A DNA stretch of 26,921 bases, from positions 1 through 26,921 of the forward strand of contig CAJUHZ010000032.1 in the NCBI GenBank assembly GCA_910585945.1. The letters are read 5' to 3'. How positions within the stretch are numbered: position 1 is the first letter of the stretch; each line of letters opens with the position of its first letter. Origin of the DNA: an uncultured Bilophila sp. GTDB lineage: Bacteria; Desulfobacterota; Desulfovibrionia; Desulfovibrionales; Desulfovibrionaceae. A model generated the notes under the pieces. The model did not search any database and was not told the origin of the DNA. It saw nothing but the letters and a program-made list of their open reading frames with translations. Below, piece after piece: positions 7,671-15,588 of this stretch. Position numbers and translations under genes: made by a program.

Positions 7671-9275
7671 ATGCTGGTTCGGAAAAAAACAGTTTTTGTC
7701 GGAGCGACTGTGGTCACTCTTTCGGACGCCCTGCCCGCCGCCGAAGCTGTCTGCGTGTCGGACGGGCGCATTGATTGCGTGGGTGGACGAGAGGAAATCC
7801 TCCGTTATGCGCAACAGGGAGAACACGAGGTTGTCGATCTCGGGGGCGGATTTCTGTACCCCGGCTTCATCGACACGCACAGTCACCTCTCCACCCTCAG
7901 CGAACGGCTTGAGCAGGTCGACTGTGGGCCGCAGCACGGATCTGTCGCCGCCGTCCTCAAACGCCTGGCCGCTGAAACGCGCAAGGACGACAGGGAATGG
8001 ATCGTCGGCTACGGCTATGACGATTCGGCCATTTCCGACAAACGGCACCTGACCCGCCAGGATCTCGATTCCGTGGCCTCAGATCGCCCTGTTCTGGTGG
8101 TGCATATTTCCGCACACCTCGCCTACGCCAACTCCGCGGCGCTCGATCGCTTCGGCTACACGGCGGACACGAAAATGCAGGGCGGCGAAGTCGCTCTCGA
8201 CGAAGACGGGCAGCCAAACGGGGTACTGTACGAAAACGCGGCGTTCGACGCTTTCGCCAGGATTCCCAAACCGTCCCTGGACGAGACCTGCGCCAGGCTG
8301 ACGCGCGCGGTGAGCGAGTACAACAGGCAGGGTTTCACCACCTTTCAGGACGGCGGCGTGGGCTATGAAGGGGATGCGACGATCCTCATGAACGCCTACA
8401 TGCGGCTGGCGCGCGAAGGGCGGCTCAACGCGCGCGCCTACCTTCAGATGACCTCCAACGAAATGGAACGGCTCATCGAACGCGGGCTGTGGGGATTCGG
8501 CGGGGATTATCTGCGCCTCGGCGGACTGAAGTATTTCACCGACGGTTCCATCCAGGGCTTCACTGCCGCCCTGCGCGAGGCGTACCATACCCGTCCGGAC
8601 TTCCGGGGCGCTCTGCTCATGGATGAGAAGGAAATCGAGGAAACCATCGTCCGGCACCATTGTCTTGGCATTCAGGTGGCCGTGCACACCAATGGAGACG
8701 CCGCCTCCGAGGCGGTGATCCGCGCCTTCGAGAAGGCGTTCGCCCTTTCTCCGCGCAAGGATTTGCGGCACATGCTGATCCATGCCCAGCTCGTTTCCGA
8801 CGAGCACCTGCAACGCATGAAAGCCTGCGGCGTCATCCCGACATTCTTTTCCCGCCACATCGAAGTATGGGGCGATCGGCACAAGGCCATCTACCTCGGT
8901 CCGGAGCGCGCCGCGCGCATGGACCCGGCAGGTTCCGCCGTGCGGCTCGGTATGCCCTTTGCGCTGCATGTGGATACTCCGGTGCTCCCCGTGACCGCGC
9001 TCGGCAGCATGCATGCGGCCGTCAACCGGGTGAGCGACGGCGGAGAGCTTCTGGGACCGGATCAGCGCATTTCCGCGCGCGACGCCCTGCTGGCCTATAC
9101 GGCCAACGCGGCCCTGTGCTGCGGCGGCGAGCACGACAGGGGGCGTATCGAACCGGGGAGCTATGCCGACTTCGCCCTGCTTGACGCTGACCTTGAAGCG
9201 GTGGATCCGGCATCCCTCCGCGACGTCAGGGTCTTGCGCACCATTTGCGGCGGGCGCACCGTATATCAGGCATAA
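7671..9275 (+). CDS. Amidohydrolase family 3 metal-dependent hydrolase
   Basis: A 534-residue protein of the amidohydrolase-3 (YtcJ-like) group of the amidohydrolase superfamily. These metal-dependent TIM-barrel enzymes cleave C-N bonds in amides, N-acyl amino acids or formamides. Visible motifs include PGFIDTHSHL (64-73, metal ligands H70 and H72), LKYFTDGSIQGFTAAL near 291-306, VHTNGDAASEAVI near 343-355, LIHAQ near 374-378 and ALHVDTPV near 430-437, ending in the family's SYADFALLD segment. Length is typical. The start ATG at 7671 follows AAGGAG with an 8-nt gap, and the longer frame from 7608 has no such site. It is the first gene of the cluster that continues with an M20 amidohydrolase 13 bp downstream and a TRAP transporter. 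It probably hydrolyses the imported compound in the cytoplasm. The substrate is unknown. Confidence 0.9.
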   Translation: MLVRKKTVFVGATVVTLSDALPAAEAVCVSDGRIDCVGGREEILRYAQQGEHEVVDLGGGFLYPGFIDTHSHLSTLSERLEQVDCGPQHGSVAAVLKRLAAETRKDDREWIVGYGYDDSAISDKRHLTRQDLDSVASDRPVLVVHISAHLAYANSAALDRFGYTADTKMQGGEVALDEDGQPNGVLYENAAFDAFARIPKPSLDETCARLTRAVSEYNRQGFTTFQDGGVGYEGDATILMNAYMRLAREGRLNARAYLQMTSNEMERLIERGLWGFGGDYLRLGGLKYFTDGSIQGFTAALREAYHTRPDFRGALLMDEKEIEETIVRHHCLGIQVAVHTNGDAASEAVIRAFEKAFALSPRKDLRHMLIHAQLVSDEHLQRMKACGVIPTFFSRHIEVWGDRHKAIYLGPERAARMDPAGSAVRLGMPFALHVDTPVLPVTALGSMHAAVNRVSDGGELLGPDQRISARDALLAYTANAALCCGGEHDRGRIEPGSYADFALLDADLEAVDPASLRDVRVLRTICGGRTVYQA

Positions 9276-9288
9276 AAGGGGACAAGCC

Positions 9289-10605
9289 ATGCGCGACTCA
9301 CATCTTTTCCGCACCCTGGACGCTCTGGCCGCGTGCACCGAGCTTCCGGAGCCGGAACCGGCGGCCCCGGAACAACCGAACGCGCATTCCCTGGACGCCA
9401 CACAGGCCGGCGGGGGAGTGACCCGTTTCTCCTGGTCCGAGGCGGACGCCGCGGCCCGGCGCTTTCTCATCGGGGAATTGACCGCGCTCGGCCTTGCTCC
9501 CTGGACGGACGGCGTGGGCAACCTGCACGCCCGACTGAAGGGAACAAGCGATCTTCCGGCCGTTCTGATGGGATCGCACCTCGACAGCGTGCGGCGCGGC
9601 GGCCGCCTGGATGGCGCTTTCGGCGTGGCCGCGGCCCTGGAAACGTTGCGCGCCTTCCGCCGTGAGGGCTTCACCCCGCGGCGGGATGTGGAGTTCATCG
9701 CCTTTGCCGAAGAAGAAGGATCCAATTTCGGCTGCACCTGCCTTGGCAGCAAGGCGATCTCCGGCCAGATTGACCTGGCCGGACTGCGGGAATTGCGCAA
9801 CGCCGCCGGCCAAAACGCCGTGGAGGTTCTGACCGCCTTCGGCTTGCAGCCGGAGAACGTGCCGGAACAGCAGATCGATCCCGCAAGCGTGGGCGTTTTT
9901 CTCGAAGTCCACATCGAGCAGGGAGCGGCGCTCGAACGGGCGGGGATGCCGCTTGGCGTGGTGACGGCGATCTCCGCCATGCATCTGGATCGCATTACCC
10001 TTGGCGGGCATCAGGATCATGCGGCCAGCCCCATGCGGGGGCGGCGCGATCCGGCGGCGGGCTTTGCGGAATTCGCCTTCCGCATGGAAAGCCTGTGGCG
10101 GGAGGGGGATCTTCCGGAGGATTTTTCCTGCACGACAGGGAGCGTCCATTGCCTGCCGGATGTGGGCATCGCGGTCCCCCAAACCGTCACGTTCACGCTG
10201 GACACCCGCCATGTGTCGCCCGCCGTGCTGGCGGAAGGACGGGAGCGCATCCTCGCCCTGGCCCGCGCCGTAGCGACAGCGCGCGGGCTGAGAATGGACC
10301 ATGTTCCATTGTCCGCCAGCGGCGGCACGCGCCTGTCGCCGGAAGCGGGCGAGGCATTCCGCGCCGCCGCCCGGCGGCATGGCGCGGAGACGCTTTCACT
10401 CGTCAGCGGCCCTGCCCATGATGCGGCGGCTCTGGGCAAAATCGTGCCGGCCGGGCTGCTGTTCGTGCCGAGCGCGGGCGGTTTCAGCCACTGCCCGCGG
10501 GAACACACCGAGCCGGAAGACCTTGCCCTGGGCGCAAAAGTGTTTCAGGACGCCGTGCGCGCCTTCGCGCAGGCGGATCACATGCCGCCGGCCCCGGCGG
10601 CCTGA
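9289..10605 (+). CDS. M20 family Zn-dependent hydrolase (hydantoinase/carbamoylase type)
   Basis: A 438-residue member of the M20 hydantoinase/carbamoylase subfamily (N-carbamoyl-L-amino acid hydrolase, allantoate amidohydrolase, beta-ureidopropionase). Binuclear metal-site motifs are all present: GSHLDSV (95-101, H97), DGAFGV (108-113), AEEEGSNF (140-147), HIEQG (208-212) and the late SHCPREHTEPEDL segment. The dimerisation lid carries GGHQDHAASPM where relatives have G-x-x-x-HAGTTPM. SGPAHDA replaces the usual SGAGHDA. The start at 9289 follows the upstream stop by 13 bp with AAGGGGA before it. The enzyme probably releases an amine, ammonia or CO2 from an N-carbamoyl or ureido compound, acting before or after the amidohydrolase-3. 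The exact substrate cannot be read from sequence; AmaB/HyuC/AllC-like activities all fit. Confidence 0.9.
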   Translation: MRDSHLFRTLDALAACTELPEPEPAAPEQPNAHSLDATQAGGGVTRFSWSEADAAARRFLIGELTALGLAPWTDGVGNLHARLKGTSDLPAVLMGSHLDSVRRGGRLDGAFGVAAALETLRAFRREGFTPRRDVEFIAFAEEEGSNFGCTCLGSKAISGQIDLAGLRELRNAAGQNAVEVLTAFGLQPENVPEQQIDPASVGVFLEVHIEQGAALERAGMPLGVVTAISAMHLDRITLGGHQDHAASPMRGRRDPAAGFAEFAFRMESLWREGDLPEDFSCTTGSVHCLPDVGIAVPQTVTFTLDTRHVSPAVLAEGRERILALARAVATARGLRMDHVPLSASGGTRLSPEAGEAFRAAARRHGAETLSLVSGPAHDAAALGKIVPAGLLFVPSAGGFSHCPREHTEPEDLALGAKVFQDAVRAFAQADHMPPAPAA

Positions 10606-10687
10606 TCCGTCGGCCGTCTCGGCGGCGATGCGGCGTCCGCGCCCTTCAACCTTTTCTCCCGAACAGGGACGAACAAAGGATCTTCGC

Positions 10688-11716
10688 ATGAAACGACTTC
10701 TCCTCCTGCTCTGCGCGCTTCTGCTCGCAGCTCCCCTCTCCCGGGCGCACGCGGCGGCCCAAATCCCGGTGATCGTCGCCTCTTCCGTGGACACGAGCGA
10801 TCAGAACTACACCAACATCTTCTACAACAAGTTTGTGGAACTGGCCCAGAAATACTCGGACAACGCCTTCAACTTCCAGTTCTTCCCCAGTATGCAGCTC
10901 GGGGACGAACAGGAGACCGTGCGCGGCCTTCAGCTTGGCACCATCCACATCACCAACGTGGCCACCAACAACTACGCGCCCTTCGCCCCTTCCTGCGGCT
11001 GGGTGAACATGCCCTATCTTTTTGATTCGCTGGAAGAATTCCGCGCTCTGGTGGACGCCATGTGGGATCAGAACAACGAATGGGCCGTCAAGGAAGGCGG
11101 CGGCCGCCTGCTCTGCATCCTTGACGTGGGTTACCGCCAGTTGACCACCAACGCCAGGCACCCCGTGCGCAAGCTGGCCGACGCCAGGGGGATCAAAATC
11201 CGCACGCCGCAAAACGCGCTGATGGTCTCCACCTTCAAGGCCCTCGGGCTTGAACCCACGGCCGTTTCCTTTGCCGAAACCTTCAACGCCCTGCAACAGG
11301 GTGTGGTGGACGGGCAGGAAGGCTGCTTCAACAATGTGGTCACCCTGAAGTTCTATGAAGCGCAAAAATACGCCTCGCAGATCAACTACTCCGTGCACAG
11401 TTGCAACTTTGTCGCCAGCGAACGCTGGCTGCAAAGCCTGCCCGAACAGGCGCGCGAAGCGCTTGTCCGCGCCGGCAGGGAAGCCATGCTGTACGAACGC
11501 TCCAAGGTCGCGGAGATTCTGGCCGCGGACGACAAGCTGATGCGGGAACACGGCATGGAACTGCTCGGCGTGGTGGAAGATCTGCCGGAATGGGTACGCC
11601 TCGGCCGCACGGCCTGGCCCAAGTGCTATGACGTCATCGGCGACGGCGACGCCGCCAAGGGCAAGGCCATCATCGATCTCGTGCTGGCCAAAAAGGCCGA
11701 ACTCGCCAAAAAATAG
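10688..11716 (+). CDS. dctP: TRAP transporter substrate-binding protein DctP
   Basis: A 342-residue periplasmic solute receptor of the TRAP family. A signal peptide (MKRLLLLLCALLLAAP..AHA) spans residues 1-23. Family hallmarks are QFFPSMQLGDEQETVRGLQLG (about 64-84, in the order expected for DctP), the carboxylate-contacting arginine in GIKIRTPQN (R172) and the VVDGQEGCFNNV segment (206-217). The conserved arginine predicts an organic acid ligand. The start follows AAAGGA. dctQ and dctM come next but after a 111-bp gap with two GC-rich hairpins, which fits the need for more receptor than membrane subunits. Its place directly behind two amide hydrolases suggests the ligand is their substrate. 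The ligand itself is inferred, not known. Confidence 0.93.
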   Translation: MKRLLLLLCALLLAAPLSRAHAAAQIPVIVASSVDTSDQNYTNIFYNKFVELAQKYSDNAFNFQFFPSMQLGDEQETVRGLQLGTIHITNVATNNYAPFAPSCGWVNMPYLFDSLEEFRALVDAMWDQNNEWAVKEGGGRLLCILDVGYRQLTTNARHPVRKLADARGIKIRTPQNALMVSTFKALGLEPTAVSFAETFNALQQGVVDGQEGCFNNVVTLKFYEAQKYASQINYSVHSCNFVASERWLQSLPEQAREALVRAGREAMLYERSKVAEILAADDKLMREHGMELLGVVEDLPEWVRLGRTAWPKCYDVIGDGDAAKGKAIIDLVLAKKAELAKK

Positions 11717-11724
11717 GCGCGACT

Positions 11725-11776
11725 GCCGGGCCTGCCCCGGCTTTCCCCCGCGGCGGGTCGAGGCCCGGCCCGCCGC
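11725..11776 (+). promoter_or_regulatory. Two tandem GC-rich hairpins between dctP and dctQ
   Basis: Hairpin 1 is GCCGGG/CCCGGC (11725-11741) and hairpin 2 is GCGGCGGG/CCCGCCGC (11750-11776). Neither is followed by a T-run. Position and shape fit an mRNA stabiliser or partial terminator that raises DctP over DctQM; this function is inferred. Confidence 0.55.
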
Positions 11777-11827
11777 AACCGTTTCAGCAACACGCCGCTT
11801 TTCAACGCCGCCTTTTCCGGGGGGAAT

Positions 11828-12334
11828 ATGAAATACCTTCACTGGCTTGATCAATGGGCTGAAGAATTCTGCGTCTCCGTCATGCTGGCCCTGCTCGTGC
11901 TTCTGCTCGGATCGGAAGTGTTTTCCCGCTTTCTGCTGGGCAAGTCGTTTTCCTGGATGGAAGAATTGTGCCGATACCTTTTCGTCTGGTCTTCCTATCT
12001 CGGCGTGGCCATTGCGGTGAAGCGCAAGGAGCAGCTCAGGATTCTCATCCTCATGAATCTTTTCGGCGCGCGCTTTCCCGGCCTGGTCAGGGTCTGCTAT
12101 GTGCTGTCGGAGATCAGCTTCATCAGCTTTTGCGGCATCGTGTTCTGGTACAGCCTCAGCATGCTGGAAAACATGAGCCGCTTCAAGCAGGTTTCGGCCT
12201 CGCTCGAAATCGACGTCAAATACGCCTACCTGATCATTCCTCTCAGTATGGTGTTGACCATGTTCCGCACGGCGCAGGTGCTGTACCGCGATTACAGGAA
12301 AGGCTCGCTTCGCTTTGAAGCCGGGGAGGAATGA
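11828..12334 (+). CDS. dctQ: TRAP transporter small membrane subunit DctQ
   Basis: A 168-residue protein with four hydrophobic segments (about 15-35, 45-65, 85-110 and 130-150), the normal DctQ size and layout. Family features include the SEVFSRFLLGKSFSWMEELCRYLFVW region (about 29-54 in pieces) with its conserved W-x-E-E and R/Y residues, then a GVAIAVKRKEQLRI loop. DctQ pairs with DctM to form the inner-membrane Na+-coupled importer fed by DctP. A GGGGGAA site precedes the ATG at 11828. The stop lies 3 bp before the dctM start, so the two are translationally linked. Confidence 0.93.
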   Translation: MKYLHWLDQWAEEFCVSVMLALLVLLLGSEVFSRFLLGKSFSWMEELCRYLFVWSSYLGVAIAVKRKEQLRILILMNLFGARFPGLVRVCYVLSEISFISFCGIVFWYSLSMLENMSRFKQVSASLEIDVKYAYLIIPLSMVLTMFRTAQVLYRDYRKGSLRFEAGEE

Positions 12335-12337
12335 TCC

Positions 12338-13606
12338 ATGCTGCTTGTCGCTTCCTTCGTATTCTTCATGCTGCTCGGCGTACCGCTGTTCGGGGTCATC
12401 GGGCTGGCCTCCATCGTCTCCATGATCGGGATGCCCTTTCCCATGGAATTCATCCCGCAGAACCTGTACACGGGGATGGATCAGTTCCCGCTCATCGCCA
12501 CCATCGGGTTTGTCATGGCCGGCTTTCTCATGGAGCCTGCCGGCATCACGGGCGAGATCATCGACGTGGCCAAAAAGACCGTCGGCAGTTTCACCGGCGG
12601 GCTTGCGATGGTGACCATTCTTGCCTGCATGATCTTCGCCGCGCTGAGCGGTTCCGGCCCCGCCACCACGGCCGCCATCGGCAGCATCATGATCCCCGGG
12701 ATGATCAGCGCCGGCTACCGCAAGGACGACGCGGCGGCCGTCTCGGCCACCGGGGGCACGCTCGGCATTCTCATCCCCCCGAGCAACCCCATGATCATTT
12801 ACGGCGTGGTGGCCAACACGTCCATTGCCGGACTGTTCATGGCCGGCTTCATCCCCGGCTTCGTGCTGACCACCTGCATGTGCCTGACCGCCTACGTCAT
12901 CGCGAAAAAACGCGGCTATCAGGGCACGGGCGAAGCCTTTTCCCTCCTCGCGCTGGGCAAGGCGGTGTGGAACGGCAAATGGGCGCTGGCGACGCCGGTG
13001 ATCATCCTCGGCGGCATTTATTGCGGCGTGTTCACGCCCACCGAGGCCGCCGAAGTGGGCGTGCTGTGGACGCTCTTTGTCGGCTTTTTCATCTACCGCA
13101 AGCTGACGTGGAAAAACATTTCCTCCGCGCTTGTGCGCACGTCGGCCTTTGCCGGATCAGCGACGATTCTTGTGGGCGTGTCCATGGCGTTTTCCCGCCT
13201 GCTGACGCTGTACCAGATCCCGCAATCGGTAGGGGCCTTCCTTGCTTCCATTTCCACGGATCCCACCGTCACCCTGCTGCTCATCGCCCTGTTCATCTTC
13301 CTGTGCGGCTTTGTGGCCGACACGCTGGCGATGGTGGTGGTGCTCGCCCCGGTGTTTTTGCCCATCACCAACGCGCTCGGCATTCACCCGATCCAGCTTG
13401 GCGTGCTTTTTGTGGTGTGCTGCGAAACCGGCTTCCTCACCCCGCCTTTCGGAGCCAACCTCTTCATCACCATGAAGATCACCGACGTGAAGCTGGAGGA
13501 AGTGGCCTTCAGGGCGCTGCCGTATCTGTGCACCATCTGGCTGCTGGTGTTCGTCATCGCCGTCTGGCCCGACTTTGTGATGTTCCTGCCGCGTCTGCTC
13601 ATGTAA
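12338..13606 (+). CDS. dctM: TRAP transporter large membrane subunit DctM
   Basis: A 422-residue polytopic permease of the DctM family with about 11-12 hydrophobic segments and the usual length. Recognisable segments are LSGSGPATTAAIGSIMIPGM (about 105-124), the GTLGILIPPSNPMIIYG loop (about 144-160, the Na+/substrate hairpin region), GVFTPTEAAEVG near 230-241, and CGFVADTLAMVVVLAPVF followed by ETGFLTPPFGANLF in the C-terminal half. These are the inverted-repeat hairpins of TRAP and IT-superfamily elevators. It works with the DctP and DctQ encoded just upstream to import an organic acid against its gradient using Na+. The ribosome site GGGGAGGA lies inside the end of dctQ. Confidence 0.95.
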   Translation: MLLVASFVFFMLLGVPLFGVIGLASIVSMIGMPFPMEFIPQNLYTGMDQFPLIATIGFVMAGFLMEPAGITGEIIDVAKKTVGSFTGGLAMVTILACMIFAALSGSGPATTAAIGSIMIPGMISAGYRKDDAAAVSATGGTLGILIPPSNPMIIYGVVANTSIAGLFMAGFIPGFVLTTCMCLTAYVIAKKRGYQGTGEAFSLLALGKAVWNGKWALATPVIILGGIYCGVFTPTEAAEVGVLWTLFVGFFIYRKLTWKNISSALVRTSAFAGSATILVGVSMAFSRLLTLYQIPQSVGAFLASISTDPTVTLLLIALFIFLCGFVADTLAMVVVLAPVFLPITNALGIHPIQLGVLFVVCCETGFLTPPFGANLFITMKITDVKLEEVAFRALPYLCTIWLLVFVIAVWPDFVMFLPRLLM

Positions 13607-13632
13607 CGAGATCTGCCCCAAACGACGGCTTT

Positions 13633-13671
13633 CGGCGTGTCCTCGCGCCCCGCGGACGCCGGGACACGCCG
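13633..13671 (+). promoter_or_regulatory. Strong intercistronic hairpin after dctM
   Basis: The arms CGGCGTGTCC (13633-13642) and GGACACGCCG (13662-13671) pair perfectly over 10 bp, with further pairing inside. There is no T-run after it. It lies in the 101-bp gap before the orphan binding-protein gene and could attenuate or stabilise the transcript, or mark an operon boundary. Confidence 0.5.
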
Positions 13672-13707
13672 CCCAAAACCTCATTGCCGCGGATTCAAGG
13701 AGAAACC

Positions 13708-14754
13708 ATGCACGCCCGCGCGTCTTTTCTGCCCACCCTCCTCATGCTGCTGGCCGTTCTCGTGGCCTGCCCCTCCACCGTCCGGGCGGCGGAGGCCGTC
13801 GAAAAACTGTCCAGCGCCTGGATGGGCGAATACGAAACCTTTATCGTCTGGCACGCCAAGCAGAAAGGCTGGGACAGGGAAGCCGGCTTTGATCTGGTCA
13901 TGATGCCCTTTGAATCGGGCGCGAACATCGTGGACAGCCTTGCCGCCTACAACTGGGCCGTGGCCGGCTGCGGGGCCGTCCCCCTGCTCACCGAACAGCT
14001 TGGCGACTATCTGGAAATCATCGCCGTGGCCGATGACGAATCCCCGGCCAACGTCATTCTGGCGCGGGAGGGCAGTCCGCTTCTTGCCGCCGGAAACACG
14101 GACAGGGCCGGCCGCGCCGATGCGGTGAAAAAGGCCGAAATCCTCTGCCCCCGGGGAACCTCCGCGCACTACCTTGTCGGGGTCTGGCTGAAATCCCTCG
14201 GGCTTTCGGAAAAAGACGTCCGCCTCGTCAACATGGAACCCGGCGCGGCCCTGAGCGCCTTCAGGGGCGGCGTGGGCGACGCCGTGGCGCTGTGGGCGCC
14301 CCTGGCCTACGAAGCGGAAGCCGCCGGCTACAAGGTCGTCTCCACCTCGCGCGACTGCGGCATAACCCAGCTTGTTCTGCTGACGGCGAACAGGGAATTC
14401 GCTGCGGCGCATCCGGAAAAAATCCGCGCCTTCCTCGGCATGTACCTGCGCGCGGTTGACGAAATCAAAAAAATCCCCGAGGACGAGCTGACGGCGGAAT
14501 ACATCCGCTTCGCCAGGGAATGGACCGGATCGGATCTCGCGCCCGAAACGGCGCTCAAGGATTTGCAAAGCCACCTTGTCTACAATCTTGAGGAGCAGAT
14601 CGCGCTCCTCGCCCCTCAGGGCGGCGTGCGCGCGACGCTTGACGATATCGCCGCCTTTCAAAGGGAGCACGGCGGAAGCGATCCGGCGCGGGCCACCGCC
14701 CTGAAAAACGGCCCGCAAGTCACGGACAGGTATTTGAAGATGCTGACCAGATAG
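13708..14754 (+). CDS. NMT1/SsuA-like ABC-type substrate-binding protein (orphan)
   Basis: A 348-residue exported binding protein of the NMT1/THI5-like group, which includes sulfonate, taurine, nitrate and pyrimidine-precursor receptors. The signal peptide runs to about residue 27; LVAC at 18-21 also forms a lipobox, so it may be a lipoprotein anchored through C21. Segments typical of the group are WHAKQKGWDREAGFDL (about 48-63), AVAGCGAVPLL near 84-94 and ILCPRGTSAHYLVGVWLKSLGL near 148-170 (shown in part). The usual ABC permease and ATPase genes are absent from this window. It sits behind a complete TRAP transporter and before a TauE/SafE gene. Start ATG 13708 follows AAGGAGA. It may serve as a second receptor, feed a distant ABC permease, or act as a sensor. 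The ligand is unknown. Confidence 0.85.
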   Translation: MHARASFLPTLLMLLAVLVACPSTVRAAEAVEKLSSAWMGEYETFIVWHAKQKGWDREAGFDLVMMPFESGANIVDSLAAYNWAVAGCGAVPLLTEQLGDYLEIIAVADDESPANVILAREGSPLLAAGNTDRAGRADAVKKAEILCPRGTSAHYLVGVWLKSLGLSEKDVRLVNMEPGAALSAFRGGVGDAVALWAPLAYEAEAAGYKVVSTSRDCGITQLVLLTANREFAAAHPEKIRAFLGMYLRAVDEIKKIPEDELTAEYIRFAREWTGSDLAPETALKDLQSHLVYNLEEQIALLAPQGGVRATLDDIAAFQREHGGSDPARATALKNGPQVTDRYLKMLTR

Positions 14755-14792
14755 GGTAGTCTGCTTTTGGGCAATACAAGAGCAAACTATCC
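14754..14792 (+). promoter_or_regulatory. Leader hairpin before the TauE/SafE gene
   Basis: GGGTAGTCTGCT (14754-14765) pairs with AGCAAACTATCC (14781-14792) over 11 of 12 positions, counting one G-T pair. It begins at the last base of the upstream stop codon and lies 18 nt before the GTG start. It may be a weak transcription or processing signal. Confidence 0.35.
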
Positions 14793-14810
14793 AAAACAAG
14801 AGAGTGGGCC

Positions 14811-15551
14811 GTGCTGACGCTGGCGTTGGTGTCGCTTGTGGTAGGTTTTTTGTGTGGTTGCACAAGCATCGGGGGGATTCTGCTGATCCCGGCCATGGCC
14901 CTGTGTGGGGGCATCGGCCTGCGCGAAGCCATGGCGACGACGTTGTTCAGCTTTCTGGCCCCGTCCATTGTCGCCTCGTGGCTGCATTGGCGGAACGGAA
15001 CCATTGACTGGCGCGTCGGCCTGCCCCTTGCCCTTGGCGCGGTGTGCTTCGGATCCCTTGGCGCGTTCGCCAAGGAACACATCGGCGTCTCTTTTCTGGG
15101 CGCCCTGCTGGCGGCGCTGATCATCGTGGCGGGGCTGAATGTTCTCTTTCCGTTGCGGGCCGGCCGCCTTGACGTGGCCGGCCGCGCGGAAACAACGCAG
15201 CGCGTCTTTCTCTTCACGCTCGGCGCGGCGGTAAGTTTCATGGCCGGGCTGACCGGCGCGGGCGGCCCGGTGCTCACGGTGCCGATCATGATCGGCACGG
15301 GCTTTTCGCCCCTCCTCGCCGTGGCTGTGGCCCAACCGTTTCAGGTGGTGGCGGCCGTGTCCGGGAGCGTGGGCAACGTCATCCTCGGTTCCGTCGACTA
15401 CGGCCTGGCCCTAGCGGCGACTGTAACCCAAATCATCGGCATCGCGGCCGGCATTCGCATGGCCAGCCGGCTGAACACGGAACGCCTCAAAAGGCTCATT
15501 GCGCTGATGTGCATCGGCACGGGTCTGTACCTGCTGGCCCGCGGCGCGTAA
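14811..15551 (+). CDS. TauE/SafE family anion permease
   Basis: A 246-residue membrane protein of the TauE/SafE family (sulfite, sulfoacetate or other organosulfur anion exporters), with seven or eight predicted hydrophobic segments. Both halves of the internal duplication are visible: GCTSIGGILLIPAM near 16-29 in the first and GLTGAGGPVLTVPIM near 144-158 in the second, each with the glycine-rich loop followed by a proline. The start appears to be GTG at 14811 with AAGAGAG upstream; GTG at 14804 is out of frame. It lies directly after the sulfonate-type binding protein. The family often exports sulfite released from organosulfonates, so the pair hints at sulfur-compound handling. Family members also move other anions, so the substrate is not proven. 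Confidence 0.88.
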   Translation: MLTLALVSLVVGFLCGCTSIGGILLIPAMALCGGIGLREAMATTLFSFLAPSIVASWLHWRNGTIDWRVGLPLALGAVCFGSLGAFAKEHIGVSFLGALLAALIIVAGLNVLFPLRAGRLDVAGRAETTQRVFLFTLGAAVSFMAGLTGAGGPVLTVPIMIGTGFSPLLAVAVAQPFQVVAAVSGSVGNVILGSVDYGLALAATVTQIIGIAAGIRMASRLNTERLKRLIALMCIGTGLYLLARGA

Positions 15552-15588
15552 AAATCCTTTTTCACATGCAGATGCCGGGAACACGCTG

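Noticed and set aside
7336..8052. Open frame of 238 codons across the AT-rich leader and the start of the amidohydrolase
   Set aside because: It overlaps the amidohydrolase in another frame, has no ribosome site and begins inside family A copy 4. The N-terminal half matches nothing I know.
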